64,000 bases of DNA, from contig CAIQQH010000056.1 of assembly GCA_903873915.1 (NCBI GenBank), forward strand, positions 1 through 64,000, given 5' to 3'. Source of the stretch: an uncultured Flavobacteriia bacterium. Lineage in GTDB: Bacteria; Bacteroidota; Bacteroidia; Flavobacteriales_D; Crocinitomicaceae. The notes below the pieces were generated by a model. That model was not told where the DNA came from. It worked only from the letters and a program-made list of their open reading frames with translations, and made no database searches. The position numbers and the translations under genes are program-made. The number at the start of each line of letters is the position of its first letter. Position 1 is the first letter of the stretch. Positions 24,885-35,351 of the stretch are shown here, in pieces.

Positions 24885-25766
24885 ATGAAATTTGGAGCGA
24901 TTGATATAGGAACGAATGCAGCACGTCTTCTCGTTGGAGAGGTGGATAAGAACAAACAGCGCTTGTATGTCAAAAAGGTGTCGTATACACGAATTCCTTT
25001 GCGTTTGGGCGAGGATGTTTTTGATGAAGGAAACATCTCAAAAAAGAAGGGAAATGACTTTGTCAAGACCATTCAGGCCTTTCGATTGATCAGTGAAATT
25101 TTTGAAGTTCATTCCTTGCGCGCCGTAGCGACATCAGCTATGCGAGAAGCAAAAAATGCCGAGAAAATACTACAGAAGATTCAAAAAGAAACAGGGGTAA
25201 CGATTGAAATAATAAGCGGCCAGGAAGAAGCCGATTTGATTTTTGGAAATTTTGAAGTGCTTGATATTGATCGTGAAATTCCGTTTATTGTTATTGACGT
25301 CGGAGGAGGTAGCACAGAAGTAAGCATTTTCGAAAATGGTCATCTGATTTCTTCGCGTTCCTTTGAAATCGGTACACTGCGTGCGCTAAAAGGAAAGGTG
25401 GATCCAGACGCATGGGATTTTTTACGCGATTGGATTGATGAAAATGTCGATATGACTCGTCCCCACCAAATCTTTGGGACAGGTGGTAACATCAATAAAA
25501 TTCACAAAATACTTGGTGCCAAACAAAATGAATCAATCAGTGTGATTGATATTCAGGCTTTACATGAGCAATTGAAGCCTTTGTCTGTAAAGAAGCGCGT
25601 TGAATTGTTTCAGCTCAAGCCCGATCGTGCCGATGTCATTGTACCGGCTATGGAGATTTATTTGTTTATCCTCAACCAACTCGGTTGTTCTGAACTTTTT
25701 GTCCCAAAAGTCGGACTTTCTGACGGCATGATTTTGAAGATGCATCAAGGATATGAAGGGTTCTGA
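24885..25766 (+). CDS. ppx: exopolyphosphatase, Ppx/GppA family
   Basis: A 293-residue ASKHA-fold phosphatase with the family start AIDIGTNAARLLV, the second phosphate loop VIDVGGGSTEVSIF at about 141 and GTGGNINKI near 200. It hydrolyses polyphosphate ends or pppGpp; this short form lacks the C-terminal HD-like domain of E. coli Ppx. The adjacent ppk1 gene favours polyphosphate turnover. Confidence 0.92.
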   Translation: MKFGAIDIGTNAARLLVGEVDKNKQRLYVKKVSYTRIPLRLGEDVFDEGNISKKKGNDFVKTIQAFRLISEIFEVHSLRAVATSAMREAKNAEKILQKIQKETGVTIEIISGQEEADLIFGNFEVLDIDREIPFIVIDVGGGSTEVSIFENGHLISSRSFEIGTLRALKGKVDPDAWDFLRDWIDENVDMTRPHQIFGTGGNINKIHKILGAKQNESISVIDIQALHEQLKPLSVKKRVELFQLKPDRADVIVPAMEIYLFILNQLGCSELFVPKVGLSDGMILKMHQGYEGF

Positions 25767-25880
25767 AAAATTAAAAATTAAAAATTAAAAATTAATAATG
25801 AATAGATGGTTATCCTCACGTTTAATTCGTCAGTAGTAACTAGTCATTCGTAATTCGTAACTCGTAATTCGTCATTCTCC
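25766..25880. repeat. heptamer repeats of two kinds
   Basis: AAAATTA units (25766-25795), starting within the ppx stop region, then TTCGTAA/CTCGTAA-like units (25840-25880). No gene. Confidence 0.8.
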
Positions 25881-25951
25881 TTCGAATTGTTAATTACAGT
25901 TAAAATCATGTAACCCTTGTTACTTTTTCAGTTTTAGAAGGTTTAAGGAAC

Positions 25952-27010
25952 ATGAAAACATTGATCCTGCTACTTTTTGTGACCGCAATTTCTTTCGTTC
26001 ACGCAGCAATTACACCGAAACGCCAGCGCCAACTCGACAGTTTAGTCACGAATGTTCCGCTTCCCATTTTAAAGAATCTCGATTCGTTGCACACGCATTT
26101 GCATAGTGCCGCTTCCACCGATGAGGAGCGCGTATTCATGTATTTCGGTCTGTTCGGGATTCATTTCAAGTATGATCAAGCTCGTTTCAAAGCAAAGTAC
26201 GCACGTGAGTATACGCCAGCATACACTTTGTCTAAGAAGAGAGGGGTATGCCGAGATTTTGCAGACTTGTTTCAAGAGTTGTGCAAGCGCAGTGAAATTC
26301 CATGTGTTGTAGCCCTGGGCAGTACAAAAAAGAAATGGTACGAAGTTCCAGGTGAGATCATCCACCACAAATGGAAACAAGCAAATCACGCATGGAACAT
26401 TGTAAAGTTCAATGACGAATGGCATTTAATGGATCCAACTTGGTCTAAAGTTCTTTCGGCAGAGAAAATCTATGGAAAGGATGCGAAAGGGAAAACGATA
26501 TATCAATGTTCAATTAAAACGCCATGGAGGGCCTATTACGATTCGAAAAGTGCGTTTTTCTACAAAGAACGAAATGCGGTACATCCTGCATACTACCTCA
26601 ATTCGTCTATTTTCTCCTTCAAAACTGCGTTGAGAAAACAGCAAAATAGAAAGGTAGAATGTATGAACTATCCCTATGCCCAAGTGTTGGATTGCATCGC
26701 TGAAAATCCTCATGAACAACAGTCAGCAGAGTTTTTTAATACGGAAATGCTCTATTCAAAGCGAACTGGATTCTATTACCGAATGAGCGATTTCATGCTG
26801 TTTACGGATTTAAAGCGCGCTCCACATGACCCACTGACGATTGAGCAATGTAAAAAGAATTACGAGGAGTTTGAGACAATGATTAAATTCTTGGAGTCAG
26901 AATTTGACAAGTCATTTCAAGACTATTATTCAGTTTATGTTCAGACCATGACAAAAGAGCTTGAGTCATTAAAACGCAAGACAGGTGCATTTAGCAACAA
27001 ATCGAATTAA
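25952..27010 (+). CDS. secreted transglutaminase-like cysteine protease
   Basis: A 352-residue protein with a signal peptide (LILLLFVTAISFVHA) and a transglutaminase-like core: Cys100 in KKRGVCRDFADLF, His146 in NHAWNIV and Asp161 in HLMDPTW, the complete catalytic triad. Such proteins act as peptidases or amidases outside the cytoplasm. The C-terminal 150 residues are of unknown kind. An M1 peptidase gene follows after 47 bases, so a small secreted-hydrolase operon is likely. It is the intact contrast to the dead domain at 1689. Confidence 0.88.
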   Translation: MKTLILLLFVTAISFVHAAITPKRQRQLDSLVTNVPLPILKNLDSLHTHLHSAASTDEERVFMYFGLFGIHFKYDQARFKAKYAREYTPAYTLSKKRGVCRDFADLFQELCKRSEIPCVVALGSTKKKWYEVPGEIIHHKWKQANHAWNIVKFNDEWHLMDPTWSKVLSAEKIYGKDAKGKTIYQCSIKTPWRAYYDSKSAFFYKERNAVHPAYYLNSSIFSFKTALRKQQNRKVECMNYPYAQVLDCIAENPHEQQSAEFFNTEMLYSKRTGFYYRMSDFMLFTDLKRAPHDPLTIEQCKKNYEEFETMIKFLESEFDKSFQDYYSVYVQTMTKELESLKRKTGAFSNKSN

Positions 27011-27057
27011 TTCATTGATTTTCTTGCGTTGCTAATTTTAAGTTCCGTAATTCGCAC

Positions 27058-28695
27058 ATGATCAAATTAAAAAAATTGAAAAAGACTGTACTGAATTGTG
27101 CAGTCTTTTTGATTTCGTTCCATTCGATTTCTCAAGCATACAATGGCATAGATGTACGTTCCTACCAATTGGATTTACAGGTCAGTGATTCTTCGGATGT
27201 GATTCGCGTGCATGAAGACATTTACTTCTACCACAAAGATCCAAAGGCATGTATTGCATTCGATCTTGTTGGACAAACAAAGATTTCTGATCGTGAGGTA
27301 ATTACAGGCATGAAGGTCACTTCGTGTAAATTTCAAGGAAATAATGTGCCTTTCATTCAAGACCAGGATAAGTTGTTTTTGAAACTTCCCGAAAGTGACG
27401 TTGCTGCCATCGATGAGGAAACTGAATTGCATCTTGAAGTGTCGTTTAGCGGCATCCCTGCCAATGGACTCATCATAGGAAGCAATATGTATGGCGACCG
27501 AACCTTCTTTGCGGACAATTGGCCAAATCGCGCACACCATTGGTTTGCCTGCAATGACCATGTCTCAGATAAAGCAGGATTCAATGTCACCGTTCATGCG
27601 CCAGAAAAATACGAGGTTGTGGCGAATGGAGTCCTAATGGATACTCGAATGGAAAACGGCATGAAGGTACATCAGTTTGAATCTGGCATTTCACTTCCTG
27701 TGAAAGTGATGGTTGTAGGGATTGCAGACATGGTTCTGAAAACATTTGAAACGGTAAATGAGGTTCCCATCAGTGGCGCTGTCTATCCTCAAAATCAAAC
27801 TAAGGCGCTGTATGATTTAGCACCTAGTCCACAGATTGTGCAGTTTTATACCGACCTTTTTGGCGCTTACCCCTTTGAAAAGCTTATCGGTGTTCAGTCT
27901 ACTACGATGTTTGGTGGAATGGAAAATGCAGGCTGTATCTTTTACGACGAAAAGGCTTTAAATGGAAAGAGAACGAGTGAAACACTCATCGCCCATGAAA
28001 TCGTTCATCAGTGGTTTGGAAATTCGGCAACAGAGTCGGATTGGTCTCACCTGTGGTTGAGTGAAGGATTCGCTACCTACTTTACGAATGTGTACATCGA
28101 ACGGACCAAGGGGATGGAAACCTTTCAAAAACAATTAAAAAAGGACCGTAACCAAGTCATCGACTTTTACGGCTATTACCAACATCCCCTAGTTGACACA
28201 AGTTATACAAACCTGATGGAATTGCTCAATGCCAATGCCTATCAGAAAGGTGGGTGGGTACTTCACATGTTGCGTCGAAAGCTCGGTGACGAGGTGTTTT
28301 TTCGAGGAATCAAGCACTACTATGCGCGCTATGAAATTTCTAATGCGTCAAGTGCTGACTTTCAAAAAGCAATGGAAGAGGTGAGCGGACAGCAGTTGGA
28401 TGCGTTTTTCAAGCAATGGGCCTACACAGCAGGTCATCCAATCCTAGAAGTAAAAGGCACGCCAAATGGATTGTCCTATGTATTGCTTATTCGGCAAATT
28501 CAACGGGAGGCTCCGTTTCATTTCCCATTAACCTTAAAATTGCTGCTTAAAAATGGTCAGTCAGTAGAAAAAACGATTGAAGTGACCGAGAAGAACGCTC
28601 AATTCAAATTCGAAATGACAAGTCCTGTGGAATCTGTGTGCTTAGATCCAAATTGTGATCTGCTTTTCGAAGTGAAGGCAAGCAATTTAAAGTAA
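27058..28695 (+). CDS. secreted M1-family aminopeptidase
   Basis: A 545-residue zinc aminopeptidase of family M1: GGMENAG at about 281, HEIVHQW with H313, E314, H317, and the third zinc ligand E336 in LWLSEGF. Catalytic Tyr probably lies in NANAYQKGG. The N-terminus (LNCAVFLISFHSISQA) looks like a signal peptide. The ERAP-like C-terminal domain is missing, as in short bacterial forms. Its stop abuts the stop of the convergent OmpA gene. Confidence 0.93.
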   Translation: MIKLKKLKKTVLNCAVFLISFHSISQAYNGIDVRSYQLDLQVSDSSDVIRVHEDIYFYHKDPKACIAFDLVGQTKISDREVITGMKVTSCKFQGNNVPFIQDQDKLFLKLPESDVAAIDEETELHLEVSFSGIPANGLIIGSNMYGDRTFFADNWPNRAHHWFACNDHVSDKAGFNVTVHAPEKYEVVANGVLMDTRMENGMKVHQFESGISLPVKVMVVGIADMVLKTFETVNEVPISGAVYPQNQTKALYDLAPSPQIVQFYTDLFGAYPFEKLIGVQSTTMFGGMENAGCIFYDEKALNGKRTSETLIAHEIVHQWFGNSATESDWSHLWLSEGFATYFTNVYIERTKGMETFQKQLKKDRNQVIDFYGYYQHPLVDTSYTNLMELLNANAYQKGGWVLHMLRRKLGDEVFFRGIKHYYARYEISNASSADFQKAMEEVSGQQLDAFFKQWAYTAGHPILEVKGTPNGLSYVLLIRQIQREAPFHFPLTLKLLLKNGQSVEKTIEVTEKNAQFKFEMTSPVESVCLDPNCDLLFEVKASNLK

Positions 28696-29574
28696 TTACT
28701 GCTTAACAGGCGAAATGAATTGCGCATCAACGCGTCGATTTTTTTGTCGATCGCTTTCGGAGATTTCCGGGAACACCAATGGCTCTGTATTCGACATGCC
28801 TAAGGCTTTCAACCGTCTTTTGTCAACTCCCATTTCCACCAAACGTTTCACCACTGCCTGAGCGCGTTTTTTTGAAGCCCGCTTATTTTCTTCACAACAC
28901 ACATGCCCACGAATGATGACCTGGATTTGACTATTTTTAAATAGGTAGGATGCCAAAACATTCAATACGGCTGAACTTCCGGGCTCCATTTGAAAGGTTC
29001 CTGGAATAAAATTGATATTCAAAATATAGGGTTCGCTGCGCTCAATCGATTGTTGCATATCAACTTGGATCTGAGCATGCTCGTGGTACGGAGATTCTTC
29101 TACCTCTTCCATTGTTAGTAGTTCGGTCGGATTTTCGATGGATTCAGAAGGTACTTCAGGTGCGATTTCAATTACATCAAAATATACAATCGTGTAATAG
29201 ACATCCACGCGTCGCCAGTTGAGTACATTCTTGACATCAGTTCGACGTTCCAAGGTTGCGGGTACAAACTTGATATTGAGAGATGCATCATTTAATTCGA
29301 GGTAGTTCTTGACATAATTTAGCCGATCATGTGCCAATTTATCATTGATTGAACGACTTCCAGTGCTGTCTGTGTAGGAGTATACGGCTGAGATATCAAT
29401 GGTAGAGTATATGTCTCCTTGCATTTGTAATTTGAACTGCGTCAGCGCTTGAAGTGAAGAATCCGAAGGGGTGCTTTTTCCTACGTTAAAGTAAAATGAT
29501 GCTGTTTCATTTTGTGCCCTGAGCCCATAAAAATGAGCTGAAATCGTGAACAAAAGGGCAACTAGGATTCTCAT
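28696..29574 (-). CDS. OmpA-family protein
   Basis: A 292-residue protein with a signal peptide (ending near FYGLRAQ) and a C-terminal OmpA-like peptidoglycan-binding domain at about 180-290 (QVIIRGHVCCEENKRASKKRAQAV, RRLKALGMSNTEPL, NRRVDAQF). The usual Asp-x-x-Gly pocket is modified to GHVCCEE. The first half may be a second, diverged OmpA-like fold (DSTGSRSINDKLAHDRLNYVKNYL). It should tether the outer membrane to the cell wall. Confidence 0.85.
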   Translation of the reverse strand: MRILVALLFTISAHFYGLRAQNETASFYFNVGKSTPSDSSLQALTQFKLQMQGDIYSTIDISAVYSYTDSTGSRSINDKLAHDRLNYVKNYLELNDASLNIKFVPATLERRTDVKNVLNWRRVDVYYTIVYFDVIEIAPEVPSESIENPTELLTMEEVEESPYHEHAQIQVDMQQSIERSEPYILNINFIPGTFQMEPGSSAVLNVLASYLFKNSQIQVIIRGHVCCEENKRASKKRAQAVVKRLVEMGVDKRRLKALGMSNTEPLVFPEISESDRQKNRRVDAQFISPVKQ

Positions 29575-29726
29575 TTATTTGACTTAAAATACACCATCAA
29601 AGGTACGACAAATCGAAATGTGAAGTGTGTTAAATTTCTCGTCTTGTGGTCGTTTAATCCGAGTAAAGAACAAAAAACTGCAGGCCTACTCTATTTAAAC
29701 AAGCACAAATCAGCATTCGAGTCAAC

Positions 29727-30650
29727 TTACTGGGATAATTTTGAAAGTTCAGCACTGAGCTGTGCCCCAAGTTTACAATTGTTATAGACTAAGGAAATGT
29801 TTGATTCTAGTGATTTCCCTTTGGTAATTGAAGCAATTTTTTGCAGAAGATAAGGTGTCGTTTCTTTTCCTTTTATTCCTAGCTTATTCATCTCCGAAAT
29901 GGCATCTTCGATTGCTTTGTCAATCAAAATTTTATCCATTGAAAACTCATGTGGAATCGGATTTGCGATGAGTACACCACCTTTCAATCCCAGATCGTAT
30001 TTTGTTTTTAAGAAATGAGCAATGCTTTCGGGCGTGTCCATTCTGAAATTCACCTTAAAATCACTTTCATCACAATAGAAAGCGGGCAAGACGGCGGTCT
30101 TATAGCCAATTACTGGAACACCTTTCGTTTCAAGGTATTCAAGGGTCAATCCTAAGTCAAGGATGCTTTTTGCCCCAGCGGAGATGACGGCAACATCGGT
30201 CATGGCCAATTCTTCCAAATCGGCACTAATGTCCATGGTCAGTTCAGCCCCTCGGTGAACCCCACCAATTCCTCCTGTTGCGAAGATTCGTATTCCTGCC
30301 AATGAAGCGATATACATTGTTGCGCTTACCGTTGTTGCGCCATTGATCTTGTTTGACACATTGTAAGCAATGTCTCTACGGGATGTTTTTTGAATTTTCA
30401 CTCCTTCTTTTCCCAAAAAATCAATTTCCTCATCACTCAATCCAACTTTCAATTTGCCATTTAAAATAGCAATCGTCGCAGGAATTGCTCCATTTTCACG
30501 AACAATCTGCTGACACTGCAAAGCGGTGTTGACATTTTCAGGGTAGGGCATTCCGTGAGAAATGATTGTCGATTCGAGCGCCACTAGAGGTAATCCGTTC
30601 TCAATGGCATTTTTTACTTCACTACTATATTCCAAATATGTCTCTTTCAT
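29727..30650 (-). CDS. psuG: pseudouridine-5'-phosphate glycosidase
   Basis: Cleaves pseudouridine 5'-phosphate to uracil and ribose 5-phosphate. The sequence follows the family throughout: LVALESTIISHGMPYPEN, TTVSATMYIA, FATGGIGGVHRGAE, VISAGAKSILDLGLTLEYLETKGVPVIGY, ANPIP. Length (307) is as expected. The gene begins one base after the psuK stop, so both steps are co-expressed. Confidence 0.95.
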   Translation of the reverse strand: MKETYLEYSSEVKNAIENGLPLVALESTIISHGMPYPENVNTALQCQQIVRENGAIPATIAILNGKLKVGLSDEEIDFLGKEGVKIQKTSRRDIAYNVSNKINGATTVSATMYIASLAGIRIFATGGIGGVHRGAELTMDISADLEELAMTDVAVISAGAKSILDLGLTLEYLETKGVPVIGYKTAVLPAFYCDESDFKVNFRMDTPESIAHFLKTKYDLGLKGGVLIANPIPHEFSMDKILIDKAIEDAISEMNKLGIKGKETTPYLLQKIASITKGKSLESNISLVYNNCKLGAQLSAELSKLSQ

Positions 30651-30651
30651 A

Positions 30652-31539
30652 CTATTCTTCGTCTAACGATGTATTGTTTTTATAAATGGAGTTCTTCGAT
30701 TGTAAAGTGTCGAACGCCATTTTCTTGGCGATTTCTAGGCTTTCTGTGGCACTCATGAGGTGAACAAGGCCATGTATAAATCCGCCCAAAAAAGCATCTC
30801 CCGCTCCGGAAGAGTTTACCACAGTATCTACAGCAATTGGCATTGTGCGAATGTGTTCATCTGCTGATTGATAAAGAATCTCATTTCCCTCGTTGGTAAC
30901 GAGTATTTTCTTTAGACCTTGACTCAATACATCATCCATTCGCACTTGAACTGTTTCTCCATCAGAAAATGCGTTAAGTTCAAGGGAATTGAGCTTTAAT
31001 AAGCTGACATTTTCCAACAGTCCTTTTAGCTTAAGTACCTTTTCCGAACTAACGGCATCCATGACAATTTGCTTGTCAGAATAGGTAAGAAGTAAATGTT
31101 TTAGAATCTCCGTAGATACATTGGTGTCAATGACCAATACATCAAAGTCCCTGATATAGTCCTCTCTTTGCTTGAAAAAATCTACCGTTAAACAATTCAC
31201 GATGTCCATATCATTCAATCCAATGAATAGGTTGTTATCGACATTCATAACTGCCAAATACATGCTGTTTCGCGCAGCTTCGACGGTAAGGCTTCGGTCG
31301 AATTGAATCTTAAGATTTTCTAAATTGCTTTTTGCAAGTGTACCGAAGGTATCATCACCGAATACCGTAAGGAATGACACATCATTGCCCAATAAAGCAA
31401 GGTTTGTGGCGATATTGCAAGCGACACCACCAAATGACAAATGGATATTTGCAGCATTTGAATCGTGAAGCACAACTTCCGATGTTGCCTGCGCAAAGAT
31501 GTCTATGTTCTGGCCTCCTATGACCAATGTTCTAAGCAT
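30652..31539 (-). CDS. psuK: pseudouridine kinase, PfkB family
   Basis: A PfkB/ribokinase-type kinase: N-terminal VIGGQNIDIFA, GGVACNIATNLALLG and the C-terminal ATP/catalytic motif NSSGAGDAFLGGFIHGL with the base Asp. Place directly before psuG gives the substrate, pseudouridine. ATG 31539 was chosen, as it puts VIGGQN five residues in; the frame goes back to 31575. About 295 residues. Confidence 0.9.
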   Translation of the reverse strand: MLRTLVIGGQNIDIFAQATSEVVLHDSNAANIHLSFGGVACNIATNLALLGNDVSFLTVFGDDTFGTLAKSNLENLKIQFDRSLTVEAARNSMYLAVMNVDNNLFIGLNDMDIVNCLTVDFFKQREDYIRDFDVLVIDTNVSTEILKHLLLTYSDKQIVMDAVSSEKVLKLKGLLENVSLLKLNSLELNAFSDGETVQVRMDDVLSQGLKKILVTNEGNEILYQSADEHIRTMPIAVDTVVNSSGAGDAFLGGFIHGLVHLMSATESLEIAKKMAFDTLQSKNSIYKNNTSLDEE

Positions 31540-31707
31540 AGTTTTTTTGTGTTGATCAAGTGCTTGGTGCAACACTGCTGCAGCAAAAGTCAGTTAAAGG
31601 TATCAATTGTTTTATTCTAGGAGTGAGTGCAGTCCACGATTTTAATACTTTTCCAAGGTGAATGCATTGATTCTGCCTTTTTCATTTCTAAAATTTGTTT
31701 ATCCAAA

Positions 31708-31739
31708 AAAAAGCATCCAACAGGTGCTGGATGCTTTTT
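31708..31739. terminator. bidirectional intrinsic terminator
   Basis: AAAAAGCATCCA and TGGATGCTTTTT form a perfect 12-bp stem with an 8-base loop. A-run and T-run flank it, so it can stop transcription both ways. It lies after the M16 gene pair, which reads from the other side away from it, and upstream of psuK; it may serve an unseen short transcript. Confidence 0.8.
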
Positions 31740-31790
31740 ATATTTAATCGATAGATTACTATTTCATCATCAAAAAGGCAAAGCAAATAC

Positions 31791-33881
31791 TTACTTAAAA
31801 TCTTTCAAATCAATTTTTCCATTCACTTCAATCGAAGTCACTGTTCCTGAGAAACCAGCCTCGCCAACCGAGATCACCAATGAATGAGGGAACAAAATTC
31901 CGTTTACGTCTTTGTAGTCTGCATAAGCCGTTGACATTTCCGTTGTTTCTCCTTCTTCGGTGCGGATACTAACGGTCTTAACTTTCATGTAGCTTGTAAC
32001 GTCGTAGTATTCATAAGTTTCTGATTGACCATCCATCACCTTGAGTACATACACGTCTTTACCATTGACATTCTCAATCCCAGTCAGTTCGTAGTTCATT
32101 CCCGTTTTTCCGTAGTTCAACTCCGGAAGTAAACCGTTCGATTTGTTCTTGGCTGCAATATCTTCGGCTGACATTTCTTTTTTGCCGCCTTGCATGTTCC
32201 AAGAGCTTCCAGATGTACCTTCAAAAATTGCCTTTTGGAACACCATACCTTGACCTTCCATTTTCATTCCGTCCATGTTCGGTGCCATCCAAATGTCTGT
32301 CATCTTAAGCGGGAAGGGAACTTGTGCCATACTCAAATCTGTTGCTTTGCGTACCGATTTGATTTTCTTCAATTTCTTATCGGCTGCTTTCAGTGATGAG
32401 GTAGAGGTTACCGCCAAGACATAGCGTTCGATCAATTGTTCTTTGGTGATGTCCGCCGCTTTCGTTTCTTTCACAGGTTCTCCGAAGGCATCCAACATTT
32501 CGATGACTCCATCTGCATCAAAGATCTTCAACCGCTCCAATACCTCTTCGTTTCCAACCACAACGATGTTGCAGTTTTTTGCACTGAAATAGGTTTGAGC
32601 CATGGTCAAAACAGCTTCCTTATCCACAGCCTCTAAACGCTTCAAGTAGGTTTGGTAGTAATCTTTGGATAAATTGTAATAAATGATGTTCAAGGCAAAA
32701 TCTGCGATGGTTATTGGGCGTTCCAACGAACGGGCAAAATCACCCGCCATAGACGATTTCGTTAGATTCAATTCTTCATCTGTTACATATTCATTGGTAA
32801 TTTTATCCAATTCATATAGCATCTGTGTAATGGCTGAATCCGTCACGTCATTTCTGAAGTTCCCACCAATGGAGAGCCATGATCCATCCTCAGTAATGTT
32901 CAAATCAGAGTAACAGCCATAGGTATAAGCCTTGTCTTCACGCAAGTTTTGCATCAAACGGGTTCCAAAACCACCTCCGCCAAGAATCCCATTCAAGACA
33001 TTCAAAGGCAATTGATTCTCATCTTTATTGCGAATTTTTATTGGGAAAGACACTTGGATAACGGATTGAACAGCTCCAGCTTTTTTTACAAAAATGACAC
33101 GGTTTCCTTTATTGAATTGACCGTCATTCGTCTCAGATTTGATTGCTTCGCCACCTTTCCATGTGCTAAAATATTGACCAACAAGTTTTTTTGCTTGGTC
33201 AAGTGTGATGTCTCCAACGATAACCAGATAACTTCCTTTTGGTGTGAATGTACGTTGGTAGTAGGCCACAACATCTTCGCGTGTGATGTTTTTTAAGGTG
33301 CTTTCCGTCATCACTTCACCGTAAGGGTGATTCGGAAAATTGACCCTTACTTCAGCATTCGAAGCCATTGTCCCTGGATCTGATTTCGTAGAAAGGAGAC
33401 CTGATTCGTTTTGTTTCTTGATGCGTTCAAACTCAGACATTGGGAAAGAGGCATTGAATAATACATCCGACATCAATGTCAAGCCCTTGTCCATGTGCTT
33501 TGTTAAGCATGAAAGAAAGATTTTTCCCGATGATGCATTCAAGGAAGCACCGATGTAGTCTATTTCTTTGTCCAATTGGTCTTTGTCACGGGTGCTTGTT
33601 CCAGACATAATCAGAGAACCTGCCATTTCTGACAATCCCGCCTTAGGTCCTTCCAAAACAGGGTCATTTCCGATCACCAAATTGAAGGCAACGCGCGGAA
33701 GTGTATGGTTTTCAGAAAGAATCACAGTAATCCCATTCTCTGTAGTAAACACCTCTGAATCTTTGATGTTGATTATTGGTGCTTTGGCAGCGCTTGGCCG
33801 CACTGAACGATCGATTTGACCGAACAGGATTGCAGGCATCATTAATCCTGCGAAAAGCAATAGTTTATACATGGTGGTCAT
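31791..33881 (-). CDS. M16-family peptidase, non-catalytic partner
   Basis: A 696-residue secreted protein (signal peptide YKLLLFAGLMMPAILFGQ) with two M16 (insulinase/LuxS-like) domains, about 40-250 and 260-450. The zinc motif HxxEH is missing: the place reads AGLSEMAGSL. This is typical of the inactive subunit of two-gene M16 proteases. A C-terminal extra part (about 490-696, TGIENVNGKDVYVLKVMDG) resembles outer-membrane lipoprotein-sorting-like beta domains. Four bases separate it from the active partner upstream. Confidence 0.9.
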   Translation of the reverse strand: MTTMYKLLLFAGLMMPAILFGQIDRSVRPSAAKAPIINIKDSEVFTTENGITVILSENHTLPRVAFNLVIGNDPVLEGPKAGLSEMAGSLIMSGTSTRDKDQLDKEIDYIGASLNASSGKIFLSCLTKHMDKGLTLMSDVLFNASFPMSEFERIKKQNESGLLSTKSDPGTMASNAEVRVNFPNHPYGEVMTESTLKNITREDVVAYYQRTFTPKGSYLVIVGDITLDQAKKLVGQYFSTWKGGEAIKSETNDGQFNKGNRVIFVKKAGAVQSVIQVSFPIKIRNKDENQLPLNVLNGILGGGGFGTRLMQNLREDKAYTYGCYSDLNITEDGSWLSIGGNFRNDVTDSAITQMLYELDKITNEYVTDEELNLTKSSMAGDFARSLERPITIADFALNIIYYNLSKDYYQTYLKRLEAVDKEAVLTMAQTYFSAKNCNIVVVGNEEVLERLKIFDADGVIEMLDAFGEPVKETKAADITKEQLIERYVLAVTSTSSLKAADKKLKKIKSVRKATDLSMAQVPFPLKMTDIWMAPNMDGMKMEGQGMVFQKAIFEGTSGSSWNMQGGKKEMSAEDIAAKNKSNGLLPELNYGKTGMNYELTGIENVNGKDVYVLKVMDGQSETYEYYDVTSYMKVKTVSIRTEEGETTEMSTAYADYKDVNGILFPHSLVISVGEAGFSGTVTSIEVNGKIDLKDFK

Positions 33882-33884
33882 TTT

Positions 33885-35351
33885 TTAGTTCTCTTTTGGT
33901 AAGTAGTATAGAATCACGCGCGCATTTTGCGTCAAATAGGTGTTCGCCACGCGAAGGATGTCTTCACGTGTCACTTTCATGTAATTCTCAAGTTCTGTGT
34001 TGGCGCGATTAGCTGTGCCGTAATACACGTGGTAGTTGGCAAGGTTTTCAGCAACACCAGCAATGGTTGCGTTTGAGGACACAAAGTTGTTCTCGAATTT
34101 GTTGCGCACCTTCTCAAATTCTTCCTGAGAAATCAACTCCGTTTTCATGCGATTGATTTGTGCGTCAAATTCAACTTGAATGGAATCCAACGGCACCTTG
34201 TCCGCAGCAACTGCTGCAAAGATTCCAACGCCAGCATCTTCCAATCCGTAGTTGAACGAGAAGGCGAATGTGGCCAACTGTTTTTTCTCTACAACTGCTT
34301 TGTTGATGCGTGAAGAAGATCCTCCTGAAAGAACTTCATTCATCATTTCTAACGCATAACTGTCAGCACTTGTTTGATTAGGGAAACGGTAGCCCATGAA
34401 AATGGCAGGCAATTGAATATTGTCATAAATCGTATCTTGAATGACAGTTTTCATCACCTCTTTATCCTTCTCAGGTCTCGGAATCATTACGTTCAACTTC
34501 GCGTATTGAGCAATCAACTTTTTCGCTTCAGGAGATTTCGAGTTCATGAAATCTTTTGCGTCAAAAACTGATTTTGCTGTGCCGTAGCGCTTTTGGAAAT
34601 CGCCATCACTCAGGTTTTCAAAATCACGGTAAAGGTTGATGGCTTGTCCAGTTGGAATGGTGCCAAAATACTTCGCAATCCATTTTTTTGTTTCCTCTAC
34701 ATTCAAATCCCCAGCAATCGACAAGGTCGCATTTGCAGGAACATAAAAGGTCTTATAAAAATTGACGTAATCTTCTTCTTGCGCTGCGTCAAGGTGCTCC
34801 ATGCTGCCAATGACTGCCCAATTGTAAGGGTGAACAGTGAACATTCTCTTGAACATCTCAGAAATAAACGAAGCGTAAGGTTGGTTGTCAATGCGCTGAC
34901 GTTTTTCTTCCTTCACCACGCTGCGTTGAGTTTCAACACCCGTATTGTCTACCTTGGCATGCAAAAGACGCTCACTTTCCAACCACAATCCAAGTTCCAA
35001 TTGGTTGGATGGCAAGAGCTCATAATAATAGGTCCGGTCTTGAGAGGTATTGGCATTCAATTCACCCCCATTTTTTTCAACCAATTCGGAGTATTCACCA
35101 CGACCGATGTTCGCAGATCCTTCAAATAGCAAGTGCTCAAAGAAATGGGCAAATCCTGTTCTGTCAGGATTCTCATTTTTTGAACCTACATGGTACAAAA
35201 TAGATACAGCAACAATCGGAGTCGCATGCTCTTCGTGGATAATGACGTGTAGCCCATTCGGCAAGTCATATTCCACATACTCGATCTTTTTCTGTCCATT
35301 TACGGAGAATGTAAGAATAATCGATAATACAGAAAGTGAAATAAATTTCAT
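33885..35351 (-). CDS. M16-family zinc peptidase, catalytic partner
   Basis: Secreted M16 peptidase with the inverted zinc motif HFFEH (FAHFFEHLLFEG) and the later Glu of the ENGGELNAN stretch. Two M16 domains, about 488 residues. ATG 35351 gives a signal peptide (FISLSVLSIILTFSVNG); a longer frame reaches 35543 but has no signal there. With the following gene it forms the active/inactive pair known from bacterial M16B proteases. Confidence 0.92.
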   Translation of the reverse strand: MKFISLSVLSIILTFSVNGQKKIEYVEYDLPNGLHVIIHEEHATPIVAVSILYHVGSKNENPDRTGFAHFFEHLLFEGSANIGRGEYSELVEKNGGELNANTSQDRTYYYELLPSNQLELGLWLESERLLHAKVDNTGVETQRSVVKEEKRQRIDNQPYASFISEMFKRMFTVHPYNWAVIGSMEHLDAAQEEDYVNFYKTFYVPANATLSIAGDLNVEETKKWIAKYFGTIPTGQAINLYRDFENLSDGDFQKRYGTAKSVFDAKDFMNSKSPEAKKLIAQYAKLNVMIPRPEKDKEVMKTVIQDTIYDNIQLPAIFMGYRFPNQTSADSYALEMMNEVLSGGSSSRINKAVVEKKQLATFAFSFNYGLEDAGVGIFAAVAADKVPLDSIQVEFDAQINRMKTELISQEEFEKVRNKFENNFVSSNATIAGVAENLANYHVYYGTANRANTELENYMKVTREDILRVANTYLTQNARVILYYLPKEN